A stretch of DNA of 64,000 bases from the NCBI GenBank assembly GCA_020627535.1, contig JAHDGU010000014.1, positions 40,445 to 104,444 on the forward strand. The letters run 5' to 3'. Made by a program: the position numbers and the translations under genes. This document shows positions 42,294 to 51,108 of this stretch, piece after piece. Numbering within the stretch: position 1 is the stretch's first letter; each line of letters begins with the position of its first letter. The notes under the pieces were generated by a model. It did no database searches and was not told the origin of the DNA. It saw only the letters and a list, made by a program, of their open reading frames with translations. The stretch comes from Saprospiraceae bacterium (GTDB lineage: Bacteria > Bacteroidota > Bacteroidia > Chitinophagales > Saprospiraceae).

Positions 42294-44932
42294 AATCCAG
42301 CCCAGTACTTTGGTTGGAGCAGGAGGGGATCTTTTTCTTGTTGCAAGTGATCTAGTTTGGCTTTTTGCAGAGCTCTTGCGCTCCCTTCTCCTTGGCTCAG
42401 ATAAGCAAAGTAGCTAGGGATGATCTTAGCGCCTGAGATATCTGGTTGATCCCAGAAATTAGCTACTGTACTTCTAGCACCTCTGGCACGAAAAGTATTG
42501 GCCAAGCTGTATATTCCCACGGATGATGCTGTCAGTCCCTGAGCGCTCTGACAGCTGCTCAGGACAAACCTTTTCCCCTCTAGGTCTAGACCTCCGATCT
42601 CTTTTGTCGTCAGGATATCGCTGCTGTCACTTGATAGCCATAGTTGCGCATCTTTTCGCTCCACACTGCTGTGGGCCGCCAGATGTATCCAATTGTGTCT
42701 TTGGAGTTGCTTCAAGAAATTGGACTTGTTGGCTTGTGAGCCGCTGAGCACTTTTCTGGGATGACCCCGTAGTTTGGTCATGGTACTCTGCACCTCTTTT
42801 GAGGCCATAGGAAGGGCATCTTCAATTTCATCGTCGTAGGTCACTCCAAGATAGGAGATAGCATCTTCATACTGCTCGATGTATTGGTCTTGCAGAGATT
42901 TGGCGCTGTAGCTGTAGCTGATGGCGTAGTTTTCGATCAACATTTGGTCATTGGAGTCTCTCAAGACATCATATGATAGCCCAAATAGCCTATCGTTGGG
43001 GATGATGATAAGCATGTCTGAGTCAAAGACATGAGCCACAGGCTGGATGAGGCGCTCATAGAGGGAGCGGCATAGCTCAGGCGTACCAGGGTCAGATGAG
43101 GAGATGAGACTATCAAGGAGTGAGATGTCATCCTTTAATCCCTCGGCATCAAGTTCTCTCATGATGAGTGTATCTGCAGAGGCACATACGACGACAAAGA
43201 CTGTGTTTCCAGAGAAGATGTCTTTCCTCCAGTGATACTGTATGATGCTTGATGAGGTGAGTTCGGCAAGAGACTGCAGCTCTTCGAGACTCAAGCTAGA
43301 GTGACTGTAGGTCTTCTTGTAGTAGTCAGGATTTACTTTTTGGATTTCATCTGCCACTGAGGAGATTTTTTGATTGAGCTCCTCGATCTCTTTAAGATTG
43401 TCATTGGTGGGTATTGGCTGAGATTCTAGATAGTCCAGTTTTTGACGCAGACGCTGTTGTTCTTGGCACAGCTTCACTTCTCCTGTGATCTCTTGACAGC
43501 GTTTGGTCTGCTTGAGGCTGATAAGCTGGTTTCCCTTGGCAGTTTCCATGTATCGATAGATCTTAGCGATCTGATCCCAACTCGGTGATTCTCCGCATTC
43601 TTCGAGTAATGCATCGATACCCATAGAGAGATACGCGTTGTAGTATTTCATCCGGCTGGCTTGGGAGCTTCTCCTGTGCCGTGAGTTGTACTCTATGGCT
43701 TTTTCGATCATATCAAATGCAACAATGGCATTTTCAAGATGAGTGAAGTCCTGAGACTTCCGATAGAGCTCAGTGAAGTTTTCTCCATATCTGGCCCAGA
43801 TATCAGTGAATATAAGCCCACCAAACTGTGAGGAGTCTACATCTGCCATAGACTTGATACTCACCTCTGGTTTCAAATGGTCAAGGCATGCTAGAAGATC
43901 TATGGAGGTAATATGATATTCACCAAGCTTGCTGTGGGTTGATGCAATACCGCTCTTGATGCTTGCCATCACCAAATGTTCCTGTAGATCTCGGGCGATT
44001 TCATATCCTTTTTCAAAGTACTCTAAGGCAAGATCGAGCTGATTCAAGGCCTTAAAATTGTGACCTAGGTCATGATAAAGTATGCATTGTGCTTTCTTAT
44101 TGAGATCAGATATGGGCATACGCTCAAGCAGGTCCAGTGTAAGCTGTTCATCACCGGTGATGGCACTTTTCTGGAGAGCAAGCTCAAGGGCTTTTTGAGC
44201 GAGTCGTGGATGATCTTCAAAGCTATCAAGCAGTCCTAGATACACCTTGAGCGCTGCTTCGTCCTGGCCAGAATTCTCCAAGATTCCCCCTTGTAATTGT
44301 TGATGAGTCCATTGGATGGAGGAGTTTTTTGCGTTGGGCGGAGCAAGACCTTGAGCTACATCGATATAGGCTTGGGCTTTGTCAAAATCTCCTCTAGCCA
44401 CATAGTATCTGGCAAGCTGGTATGTCAATATGGTTTGCGCATATTTACCCACATGACTTGTGTCTTGACATTGATTTTCATCGCTGCGTGATCTCAGTGC
44501 AGCATTTGCCAAAGAGTCATATTTCTCAACAAGTATCTTTTGCTTGTCTGGTTCCAATTCGAGAATAAGATTGAATAACCGATCTGTGCACGAAAGGCCA
44601 TCTCTGTTCTTATTTCTCAATTCGGCATCATCGAGGTCGATCAAGCCAAACTCCAAGTGAAAGAAAATCTCTGAAGGTGTAGCATTGGCTAGGAGCGAAT
44701 CCTTGAGCTCTTCCCCTGTGTGCCATTGTCTGAAGTATGTACTGTCTGAAATCGGCTCTGCAGACAACAACATTTCCACCAAGGATTGAGTGATGCCATC
44801 AAAGGCTGAAGTCCTGGTTTGAGAAACGACAGGCCTAGAATGACTAGGATCATTATCGGATGGCTTTTTGGCGCAAGCCAGCATCAAAAGTGCAAAGAGA
44901 ACAAGAAGGGATCTATTTCCGAGAAAATACAT
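42272..44932 (-). CDS. CHAT-domain protease lipoprotein with TPR repeats
   Basis: 886 residues: lipoprotein signal (LVLFALLMLACAKK), about ten TPR-like helical pairs (for example AQTILTYQLARYYVARGDFDKAQAYIDVAQGL and LALEYFEKGYEIA), a coiled coil around 500-540, then a C-terminal CHAT domain. The caspase-like dyad is visible: His in WIHLAAHSS (about residue 753) and Cys in LSSCQSAQG (about 794). The SYSYSAKSL and GARSTVANFWDQPD blocks also fit. The lipobox overlaps a GCAA-loop copy of the dispersed 14-mer. It overlaps the upstream glycosyltransferase gene by 20 bp and so belongs to the alkB operon. Confidence 0.9.
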   Translation of the reverse strand: MYFLGNRSLLVLFALLMLACAKKPSDNDPSHSRPVVSQTRTSAFDGITQSLVEMLLSAEPISDSTYFRQWHTGEELKDSLLANATPSEIFFHLEFGLIDLDDAELRNKNRDGLSCTDRLFNLILELEPDKQKILVEKYDSLANAALRSRSDENQCQDTSHVGKYAQTILTYQLARYYVARGDFDKAQAYIDVAQGLAPPNAKNSSIQWTHQQLQGGILENSGQDEAALKVYLGLLDSFEDHPRLAQKALELALQKSAITGDEQLTLDLLERMPISDLNKKAQCILYHDLGHNFKALNQLDLALEYFEKGYEIARDLQEHLVMASIKSGIASTHSKLGEYHITSIDLLACLDHLKPEVSIKSMADVDSSQFGGLIFTDIWARYGENFTELYRKSQDFTHLENAIVAFDMIEKAIEYNSRHRRSSQASRMKYYNAYLSMGIDALLEECGESPSWDQIAKIYRYMETAKGNQLISLKQTKRCQEITGEVKLCQEQQRLRQKLDYLESQPIPTNDNLKEIEELNQKISSVADEIQKVNPDYYKKTYSHSSLSLEELQSLAELTSSSIIQYHWRKDIFSGNTVFVVVCASADTLIMRELDAEGLKDDISLLDSLISSSDPGTPELCRSLYERLIQPVAHVFDSDMLIIIPNDRLFGLSYDVLRDSNDQMLIENYAISYSYSAKSLQDQYIEQYEDAISYLGVTYDDEIEDALPMASKEVQSTMTKLRGHPRKVLSGSQANKSNFLKQLQRHNWIHLAAHSSVERKDAQLWLSSDSSDILTTKEIGGLDLEGKRFVLSSCQSAQGLTASSVGIYSLANTFRARGARSTVANFWDQPDISGAKIIPSYFAYLSQGEGSARALQKAKLDHLQQEKDPLLLQPKYWAGFQCISAD
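44866..44879 (+). repeat. dispersed 14-mer, loop variant GCAA
   Basis: TTTTGGC-GCAA-GCC in the CHAT gene across the lipobox codons, antisense. Confidence 0.7.
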
Positions 44933-45638
44933 TGTACTTCAAAATACAATAGATCGCTCTGAATCCATCGCGCCAGCCTATCTTTTTGCCGTCCTCATAG
45001 GAGCGGCCATAGTAGCTGATACCGACTTCGTAGATGCGGATCTTGGGGATACGAGAGATCTTGGCTGTCACCTCTGGTTCAAAGCCAAATCTGTTTTCCT
45101 TCAATCTCAAAGATTTGACATGCTCAGCTTTAAATAGCTTGTAGCAGGTCTCCATATCGGTAAGGTTGAGATTGGTAAATGCATTGCTCAAGAAGGTCAA
45201 AAACTTGTTGCCAATGCTGTGCCAGAAGAATAAAATTCTATGTGGTTTGCCACCCATAAATCTCGATCCATATACAATATCAGCCTGTCCATCTAGGATC
45301 GGCTGTAGCAGTATCTTGTACTCTTCTGGATCATACTCGAGATCTGCATCTTGGATGATGATGAGATCACCTGTTGATTCATTGATACCAGTGTGAAGTG
45401 CAGCTCCCTTTCCCTTATTGACATCATGGGCATAGTACTTGATATCATGTTCTTGATGGTCTGCGATGAAGCTTTGGATGGCCTGCTCTGTATCATCAGT
45501 AGAGCAATCATTGACCAGTACTAGCTCCTTTTTGATGCCTGCTGGTAGATTGACATCGAGCACCTTGTTGAGGATGAGATGTATGGTCGGGCCTTCATTG
45601 TAGGCCGGAATGACAATTGAGAGCTTCGTTGGAGTCAT
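44913..45638 (-). CDS. GT2 glycosyltransferase, dolichyl-phosphate mannose synthase-like
   Basis: 241 residues. LSIVIPAYNEGPTIHLILNKV, VNDCSTDDTEQAI, the catalytic IIQDADLEYDPEEYK (DxD) and YGSRFMGGK are characteristic of DPM1-like transferases, which load sugar onto polyprenyl phosphate. No C-terminal membrane anchor is present. The start is 7 bp after the alkB stop and the end overlaps the CHAT gene, so the three are likely one transcript. Confidence 0.9.
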   Translation of the reverse strand: MTPTKLSIVIPAYNEGPTIHLILNKVLDVNLPAGIKKELVLVNDCSTDDTEQAIQSFIADHQEHDIKYYAHDVNKGKGAALHTGINESTGDLIIIQDADLEYDPEEYKILLQPILDGQADIVYGSRFMGGKPHRILFFWHSIGNKFLTFLSNAFTNLNLTDMETCYKLFKAEHVKSLRLKENRFGFEPEVTAKISRIPKIRIYEVGISYYGRSYEDGKKIGWRDGFRAIYCILKYNVFSRK

Positions 45639-45645
45639 CGGAGAG

Positions 45646-46677
45646 CTAGCCGTTTTGCGGCAGCGAAATTACTCGTTTGTCCATGACTCGATACCACAAG
45701 AATGGCAAGAGAGCCAATAAGATCATACCAGGATAGCCAGACGGAAGCTGTGGGCTGTTGTCCATACTCCGCAGATTCTGATACTTGCGCTGCGACTTCA
45801 TGTGATGATCACTGTGTCGTACGAGCTCATACAGAACGATCCGACCGATCTCATGATTACTGTTCCATGAGTGCTGCGCTTGTACTGCTTCGTATCTCTT
45901 GTCAGAGATTTTCTTTCGGAGAAGGCCATAGTGCTCGATGTAGTTCACACACTCCAGGAGCACGGCACCGATCAAAGCAGCGACCATGGCAAAAAGCATC
46001 ACCTGCCAAGAGAATAGCCACAATATGACACAGAAATATAGGATCTGAGCTACTGTGAAGTAGACCATCATATTTTGCAAGGGTTTGAATCCTCCTAGCC
46101 GTTGGTATTCCAGTTGCCAGGCATGTCGATAGGTCTGAGTCAGTGACCGGAGCCAAAAGGCATAGATAGATTCACCTTTCCTTGCAGTAGACGGATCACG
46201 ATGTGTGCCTATGTGCTTATGATGGCCACGATTGTGCTCTATAAAGAAATGAAGATAGCTGCTGGGTAGAAGAAGAGACCACGCCATGACGTGCTCATAT
46301 TTGTTGTCACGATGTCCGAGTTCATGGGCCACATTTATTCCCAAGGATCCAAGGATAGTTCCTATGTTGAAGGTCATACCGACCTGCTCCAGCGTAGTCA
46401 ATGGGCCAGAAACCTTAACCAAATAGATCCACAAGAGATAGTACACGATGACAACATTGCTATAAAGTAGTAGGTCAAAAAACCAGCCATACTTCCGGTT
46501 CGCGTAGAAGTTATCACTCTCATTTTTGGCGGAAGCCGGGACCATAAGCTCTAGCAGAGGGATCAAAATAAATGCCCAATAGGCCGCCCCAAAAGAATAA
46601 ATACCACCAAACTCGAATCCCAGCCAAGCAAATACTGGAGTAGTGTAAGCCAACAAATACTTTAAGTCTCTGAACAT
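45646..46677 (-). CDS. alkB: alkane 1-monooxygenase (AlkB family)
   Basis: 343 residues with about six membrane segments and the non-haem di-iron histidine boxes: NVAHELGHRD (about 117), FFIEHNRGHHKHIGTHRDP (about 145-160) and RHSDHH near the C-terminus, plus NYIEHYGL. Together these mark integral-membrane alkane hydroxylases, which insert one oxygen into terminal methyl groups. No rubredoxin gene is next to it; the divergent 2Fe-2S reductase 45 bp away is the likely electron donor. A GGAA-loop copy of the dispersed 14-mer lies inside. Confidence 0.92.
   Translation of the reverse strand: MFRDLKYLLAYTTPVFAWLGFEFGGIYSFGAAYWAFILIPLLELMVPASAKNESDNFYANRKYGWFFDLLLYSNVVIVYYLLWIYLVKVSGPLTTLEQVGMTFNIGTILGSLGINVAHELGHRDNKYEHVMAWSLLLPSSYLHFFIEHNRGHHKHIGTHRDPSTARKGESIYAFWLRSLTQTYRHAWQLEYQRLGGFKPLQNMMVYFTVAQILYFCVILWLFSWQVMLFAMVAALIGAVLLECVNYIEHYGLLRKKISDKRYEAVQAQHSWNSNHEIGRIVLYELVRHSDHHMKSQRKYQNLRSMDNSPQLPSGYPGMILLALLPFLWYRVMDKRVISLPQNG
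46524..46537 (+). repeat. dispersed 14-mer, loop variant GGAA
   Basis: TTTTGGC-GGAA-GCC in alkB, antisense. Confidence 0.7.
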
Positions 46678-46722
46678 AAGCGAGATATTTGTTTTCAGTT
46701 TGTTGAAAAAACTAAAGCAAGC

Positions 46723-47814
46723 ATGTCAAGCGAACTGTGCGCAATAAAGATAGCAAAAGTGGTCAGTGAGACAGACGATACCGTCTCTATACACTTTGAC
46801 AAAGATCAGATCATGGGTCACTGGGGTGGCTACAAAGCGGGCCAGTACATCACCATAGACCGTGATGGAACCAGGCGCTCGTATAGTATGTCCAGCGCTC
46901 CGCACGATGCGTTTTTTCGCATATCTGTCAAGGAGGTGCCTGGCGGCAAAATGTCACCTTATCTGTGCAAGGAGCTCAAAGCGGGAGATGAGCTTGATCT
47001 GCTAGGACCAGACGGAAGATTCATACATGAGGCGAAGCCGGCTGATAAGAAGACCTATGTTTTGCTGGGAGCAGGGAGCGGGATTACGCCGTTGATGTCG
47101 ATCATGCGGCAGATCCTGGATCAGGAACCCAAAAGCCGCGTAGTCCTTCTCTATGGCAGTCGTAATGAGAAGCAGATCATCTTCGGTGAGGAGCTCGAGC
47201 AGCTCGAGCGGGACTACGAAGGGCAGCTCTTTGTCTACCATACCATATCCAAGCCTACAAGGATCAAAAAGAAGGGATTTAGCGGAATGCTTGGAGCCAA
47301 AGAATCTCTCTGGAAGGGCATGACGGGTCGGATCGATCAAGACAAGATCAATGAAGTACTTCTTGATCATGGGGATTACAGTAAGGAGATCGAGTTTTTT
47401 CTTTGTGGCCCAGGCAAGATGATTGACAATTCTGTCTTGCATCTTAAGTCTCGTGGCTATGATACCGAGCAGATTCATCGCGAGTATTTCACAGCGGATG
47501 GTGCTGCCAAGGCGGGCGAATCTACTGAGATTGTTGAGAGTGCGAAGCTGATCGTGACGCTGGACAAGGAACAGATCGAAACCGTCTTTAAGCCAGGAAA
47601 ATATCTCCTGGAGTCACTTCTCGATGCTGGCTATGAGCCTCCTTACTCTTGCACGAGCGGAGCTTGTAGCACCTGTATCGCCAAGCTTGAGGACGGAAAG
47701 GTCCATATGGATGTCTGTCTAGCTCTGGACGAACAAGAAATCCAAGAGGGCTACGTCCTGACATGCCAGTGCAAGGCGCTCACCGATACCGTCAAGGTCA
47801 ACTTTGATGTCTGA
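46723..47814 (+). CDS. 2Fe-2S/FAD/NAD(P) oxidoreductase (PaaE-like)
   Basis: 363 residues in three modules. FAD-binding domain with RRSYSMSSAP (about 45-55), NAD-binding domain LLGAGSGITPLMSIMRQIL and FFLCGPGKMID, and a C-terminal plant-type ferredoxin with PYSCTSGACSTCIAKL and the fourth Cys in LTCQCKA. This is the layout of phenylacetate-CoA epoxidase reductase PaaE and related one-component electron donors. Placed divergently next to alkB, it is the obvious partner for that hydroxylase. Its stop directly abuts the stop of the ABC permease gene. Confidence 0.9.
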   Translation: MSSELCAIKIAKVVSETDDTVSIHFDKDQIMGHWGGYKAGQYITIDRDGTRRSYSMSSAPHDAFFRISVKEVPGGKMSPYLCKELKAGDELDLLGPDGRFIHEAKPADKKTYVLLGAGSGITPLMSIMRQILDQEPKSRVVLLYGSRNEKQIIFGEELEQLERDYEGQLFVYHTISKPTRIKKKGFSGMLGAKESLWKGMTGRIDQDKINEVLLDHGDYSKEIEFFLCGPGKMIDNSVLHLKSRGYDTEQIHREYFTADGAAKAGESTEIVESAKLIVTLDKEQIETVFKPGKYLLESLLDAGYEPPYSCTSGACSTCIAKLEDGKVHMDVCLALDEQEIQEGYVLTCQCKALTDTVKVNFDV

Positions 47815-49149
47815 TCAGTTCTTGATGATCTGAAACAGATTCTTGAAGGACAGCTTCTTACCATAGAGTAAAATGCCTGCTCTGTAGATCTTACCGGATA
47901 GCCACACAAAGAAAATGCAGCTAGCGATCAGGAGAGCAATCGAAATGATCACTTGCCAGATTGGAGGATCAAATGCCGCTCTAGCAGGCATCAATAGCGG
48001 CGAAGTCAGTGGAAATATTGACCCAAAGATTGCCAATGGGCCGTTGGGCTCATTGATCATGGGCATCAACATGATGATACTCGCGATGATGGGTATCATG
48101 ATAGGGAAGGTCAAACTCTGACCCTCAGTCATGTCATCACCGATAGCAGATCCTACTGCCGCAAAGAGGGAGGCGTAGATAAAAAAGCCACCGAAGAAGA
48201 AGATCGCGAAGCATATGGTGATGAGAGGCCAATTGATCTCTTTGATATCGGTCAGAAACTTGGAAATACTGAATCCGTCATCGGACTGGGTTTGCACCTC
48301 CTCGACCATATCCATGGCTGTTGCCATCTGACTAGGATCTACGGAGCTCACCCCGAATACAGCGGTCAATATCATCATACCGATTCCGATCAAAACGATC
48401 CAGACAAATATCTGGGTGAGCCCTACGAGCCCCACGCCGAGGATCTTACCCAACATCAGCTCAAATGGCTTGACAGATGAGATGACAACTTCTACAATAC
48501 GATTGATCTTCTCCTCCATCACTGAGCGCATCACAAATGATCCATAGACCAGCAAGACGATATACATGATAAATCCCATGATGCCACCTACAGCCGACCC
48601 GATGGCGATGGAGGCATTGGATACATCCTCCCCTTCGCCTTCCTTGAGCACTTCGATATCAAATTTTACCTTGGCTTCAAGCTTGTCCAGCTCGGCTTCG
48701 GTGTAGCCACTTTGTATGATATTGTACTTCTTTGTAGCCTTTTCAAGTCGGCCCTGTAGCCTCTCCAATGCACCAAATCCTGGCTTGTCTAGGCCTATAA
48801 TCGTGGTTTCATACTCATTGACGACCGTGCTGTCCTCGACCTCAGGTATGATCACTGCATAGTCATAGCGGCCGTCCTCAACCATAGTAGAGAGTTCGCT
48901 CACCGGCGCTTGCGAAAACTCAAAACTCATGCTCTTGCTAGATCTGATGCGATCTCTGACAAGATTGGATTCATCCTTGACGATGACATTGACGGCTTTG
49001 CTGACGGCTCCACTACTCATGTATCCGCTCAGCGCGGCGATTGCCACGATGGATAGTGGTGTAAGTATCGTCGAGATGAGGAAGGTTTTCTTCTTGACGC
49101 GAGTCCAGTACTCACGTGAGGTGATCAGTTTGACTTTATCTAGATTCAT
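47815..49149 (-). CDS. ABC-2 type permease (NatB-like)
   Basis: 444 residues: one N-terminal helix (TFLISTILTPLSIVAIAALSG), a large extracytoplasmic domain (about 45-175), then five or six helices (GGIMGFIMYIVLLVYGSFVMRSVMEEKINRIVEVVISSVKPFELMLGKILGVG is the conserved cytoplasmic entry to helix 2-3). This matches NatB/CcmB-like exporters. It overlaps the ATPase gene by 4 bp. Substrate unknown; NatAB exports sodium in Bacillus, but that cannot be assumed. Confidence 0.88.
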   Translation of the reverse strand: MNLDKVKLITSREYWTRVKKKTFLISTILTPLSIVAIAALSGYMSSGAVSKAVNVIVKDESNLVRDRIRSSKSMSFEFSQAPVSELSTMVEDGRYDYAVIIPEVEDSTVVNEYETTIIGLDKPGFGALERLQGRLEKATKKYNIIQSGYTEAELDKLEAKVKFDIEVLKEGEGEDVSNASIAIGSAVGGIMGFIMYIVLLVYGSFVMRSVMEEKINRIVEVVISSVKPFELMLGKILGVGLVGLTQIFVWIVLIGIGMMILTAVFGVSSVDPSQMATAMDMVEEVQTQSDDGFSISKFLTDIKEINWPLITICFAIFFFGGFFIYASLFAAVGSAIGDDMTEGQSLTFPIMIPIIASIIMLMPMINEPNGPLAIFGSIFPLTSPLLMPARAAFDPPIWQVIISIALLIASCIFFVWLSGKIYRAGILLYGKKLSFKNLFQIIKN

Positions 49150-50051
49150 GCTTCTTGCTTTTGTTGGACAGTCTTGATGAAGATCTCGTCTAGAGACGGG
49201 AGCACTTCTTGAAATGAACTGATGGCATTGCCTTGATCGAGTAGGATTCTCAGAGCCTTGTCAGGGCTTAGATCGGCTCTAGTGTAAACGATTGCTCCGT
49301 CATCCGTTGGCTCCGTCTTGATGATATCTTGGTCCAGACTTACGCGCAAGGCCTCACGCGACCTGACTTCATACTTATGTTCTTTGTTGTCTTCTTTGAC
49401 GCGCTCCACTGAGCCTTCTAGAATGTTTTGACCTTGGTTGATCAGGACGATATTTTCACAGACTTCTTCTACCTGCTCCATCCGGTGAGTCGAGAATATC
49501 ACTGTGCAGCCATTATCCACCTTCTTGCGGATTTCTGATTTGATGAGATTTGTATTGATCGGATCGAGCCCTGTGAATGGCTCATCAAGGATCAAGAGCC
49601 TAGGATTGTGTATGGTCGTAGCAATGAATTGGATTTTTTGCTGCATCCCTTTGGATAGCTCTTCAATTTTTTTGTCCCACCAGCTTTCAATCTCAAACTT
49701 CTCTGCTTCTGCCTTGAGTGCGGATCGAGCCTCCTGCTTGTTCATCCCTTTGATCCGAGCAAGGTACAAAAGTTGCTCACCGACTTTCATCTTCTTGTAC
49801 AGACCTCTTTCTTCCGGGAGATACCCGATCTGCTCTATATGCTCGCGCCGCAGTTCCTCTCCACGAAATAGGATGCTGCCAGCGTCAGGCCTTGTGATAT
49901 TGGTAATCATACGGATGATACTGGTTTTTCCAGCACCATTCGGGCCGAGGAGCCCAAAGATCTTGCCTTCGGGTATAGAGAAGCTGACACTGTCTACAGC
50001 GCGCTTGTCCTTGTATTCCTTGACGACATTATTGAGTTGAAGTATTGCCAT
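49146..50051 (-). CDS. ABC transporter ATP-binding protein (NatA-like)
   Basis: 301 residues. Walker A GLLGPNGAGKTS, signature region ELSKGMQQKIQF, Walker B RLLILDEPFTGLD and the H-loop STHRMEQVEE. After the nucleotide-binding domain comes a DUF4162-like C-terminal domain (about 225-290). It powers the permease encoded next, with which it overlaps by 4 bp. Confidence 0.93.
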   Translation of the reverse strand: MAILQLNNVVKEYKDKRAVDSVSFSIPEGKIFGLLGPNGAGKTSIIRMITNITRPDAGSILFRGEELRREHIEQIGYLPEERGLYKKMKVGEQLLYLARIKGMNKQEARSALKAEAEKFEIESWWDKKIEELSKGMQQKIQFIATTIHNPRLLILDEPFTGLDPINTNLIKSEIRKKVDNGCTVIFSTHRMEQVEEVCENIVLINQGQNILEGSVERVKEDNKEHKYEVRSREALRVSLDQDIIKTEPTDDGAIVYTRADLSPDKALRILLDQGNAISSFQEVLPSLDEIFIKTVQQKQEA

Positions 50052-50197
50052 AGATGTTCACGCCTTGGTGGATTCTTGATATTAGATGTTAACAATTGTA
50101 TAAACAAAGCTCTATTTTGTACCCCTATTTCAGACAAAGACGTCTCAACACGGGACCAATCACACATACTATCCAAAAATATTGAAGATACTATACT

Positions 50198-50875
50198 ATG
50201 AAAAAGTTGCTTAGCCTTGTCCTTTTTAGTGCTGTCGCGCAAATGGTTTTTGGACAAAACATCAGTGAAAATACCATGGCTATGGCCTATGGCTCACAAA
50301 ACGCTATCGTCGCAGAGATCCGTGATGGCGATGCCAAGTTTGTAGAGAAAGAGTGGAAGGACTTCATCAAGACCTATGGAAAGCTCAAGAAGGTCAAAAA
50401 GTCTAATGAGTGGGTCGTCGAGAACATCCGAGTTTCTGACATCAAGGGTACTGAAGGTTTCAATCTCTACAGTAAAGTCTCACCCCTTAGTACTACGAGC
50501 CAACTGGTCGTGTGGGTAGAATTTGGTGCTGAGGGATATCTCAGTTCAGAGGAGCACCCAGAGGCGTACGCAGGTCTGGAAGAGCTGCTCAGAGAATTTG
50601 ACTACACCGTCAGAAAAGACAGAGCAGGTCTAGAAGTGGAAGAGCAAGAAAAAGTCCTTGCTAAGAATGTCTCAGATCTTGATAAGCTCAAAAAAGAAAA
50701 TGACAAGCTACATGACGCCATTGAAAAAGCCAAGGCGACCATTGCCAAAGCTGAACAAGACATCATCAATAATGAGGCAAACCAAGAAGAGGCAGTGCGA
50801 GTCATCGAGGCACAAGAAGAGACCGTCGAGAAAGTGAAAGAAAAGTACAACAACATGAAGAAGGACGGGAAGTAG
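50198..50875 (+). CDS. secreted protein with C-terminal coiled coil
   Basis: 225 residues, not assigned to a family. Signal peptide KLLSLVLFSAVAQMVFGQ; a globular region (about 20-135) with FVEKEWKDFIKTYGKLKKVKKSNEWVVE; then a long heptad-like coiled coil from about 140 to the end (SDLDKLKKENDKLHDAIEKAKATIAKAEQD). Probably periplasmic. The gene ends 35 bp before a terminator and about 70 bp before the DnaA-box cluster. Confidence 0.65.
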   Translation: MKKLLSLVLFSAVAQMVFGQNISENTMAMAYGSQNAIVAEIRDGDAKFVEKEWKDFIKTYGKLKKVKKSNEWVVENIRVSDIKGTEGFNLYSKVSPLSTTSQLVVWVEFGAEGYLSSEEHPEAYAGLEELLREFDYTVRKDRAGLEVEEQEKVLAKNVSDLDKLKKENDKLHDAIEKAKATIAKAEQDIINNEANQEEAVRVIEAQEETVEKVKEKYNNMKKDGK

Positions 50876-50910
50876 CCCTTTTTTAAGAATTTTTCAACAT
50901 TCCTACGCAA

Positions 50911-50943
50911 AAGCCTCCGACCACTGTGGTTGGGGGCTTTTTT
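50911..50943 (+). terminator. intrinsic terminator before the DnaA-box cluster
   Basis: AAGCCTCCgACCA pairs with TGGTtGGGGGCTT (wobbles included) around CTG and is followed by TTTTTTATTTG. It closes the coiled-coil gene and insulates the region upstream of dnaB. Confidence 0.85.
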
Positions 50944-50945
50944 AT

Positions 50946-51019
50946 TTGTCCACATTCTCGCGCCGGCTTATCCACAAGATTTCCACAGTTTTTCCACATC
51001 CATGGGAATGTTTTCCACA
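50946..51019 (+). other. DnaA-box cluster, candidate oriC
   Basis: Five 9-mers sharing TCCACA lie in the same orientation: TTGTCCACA 50946, TTATCCACA 50968 (perfect DnaA-box consensus), ATTTCCACA 50979, TTTTCCACA 50990 and TTTTCCACA 51011. Start-to-start spacing is 22, 11, 11 and 21 bp, close to whole helical turns, so all boxes face one side of the helix. An AT-rich stretch (TCTATATATA, then AAATAAGTG) follows at 51031-51060, a candidate unwinding element. The region is non-coding and lies directly before dnaB. Alternatively it is a DnaA-controlled promoter of dnaB. Confidence 0.6.
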
Positions 51020-51072
51020 CATTAGAGCTTTCTATATATAGCGAGAAAACAAATAAGTGTTTGTGATAATAC

Positions 51073-51080
51073 TACCTTTG
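51073..51080 (+). promoter_or_regulatory. -7 promoter box of dnaB
   Basis: TACCTTTG, a perfect TAnnTTTG, 28 bp before the dnaB ATG and 53 bp after the last DnaA-like box. No well-spaced -33 TTTG. Confidence 0.5.
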
Positions 51081-51108
51081 ATTTTCCCTTAGAATACTAC
51101 AAATCACT

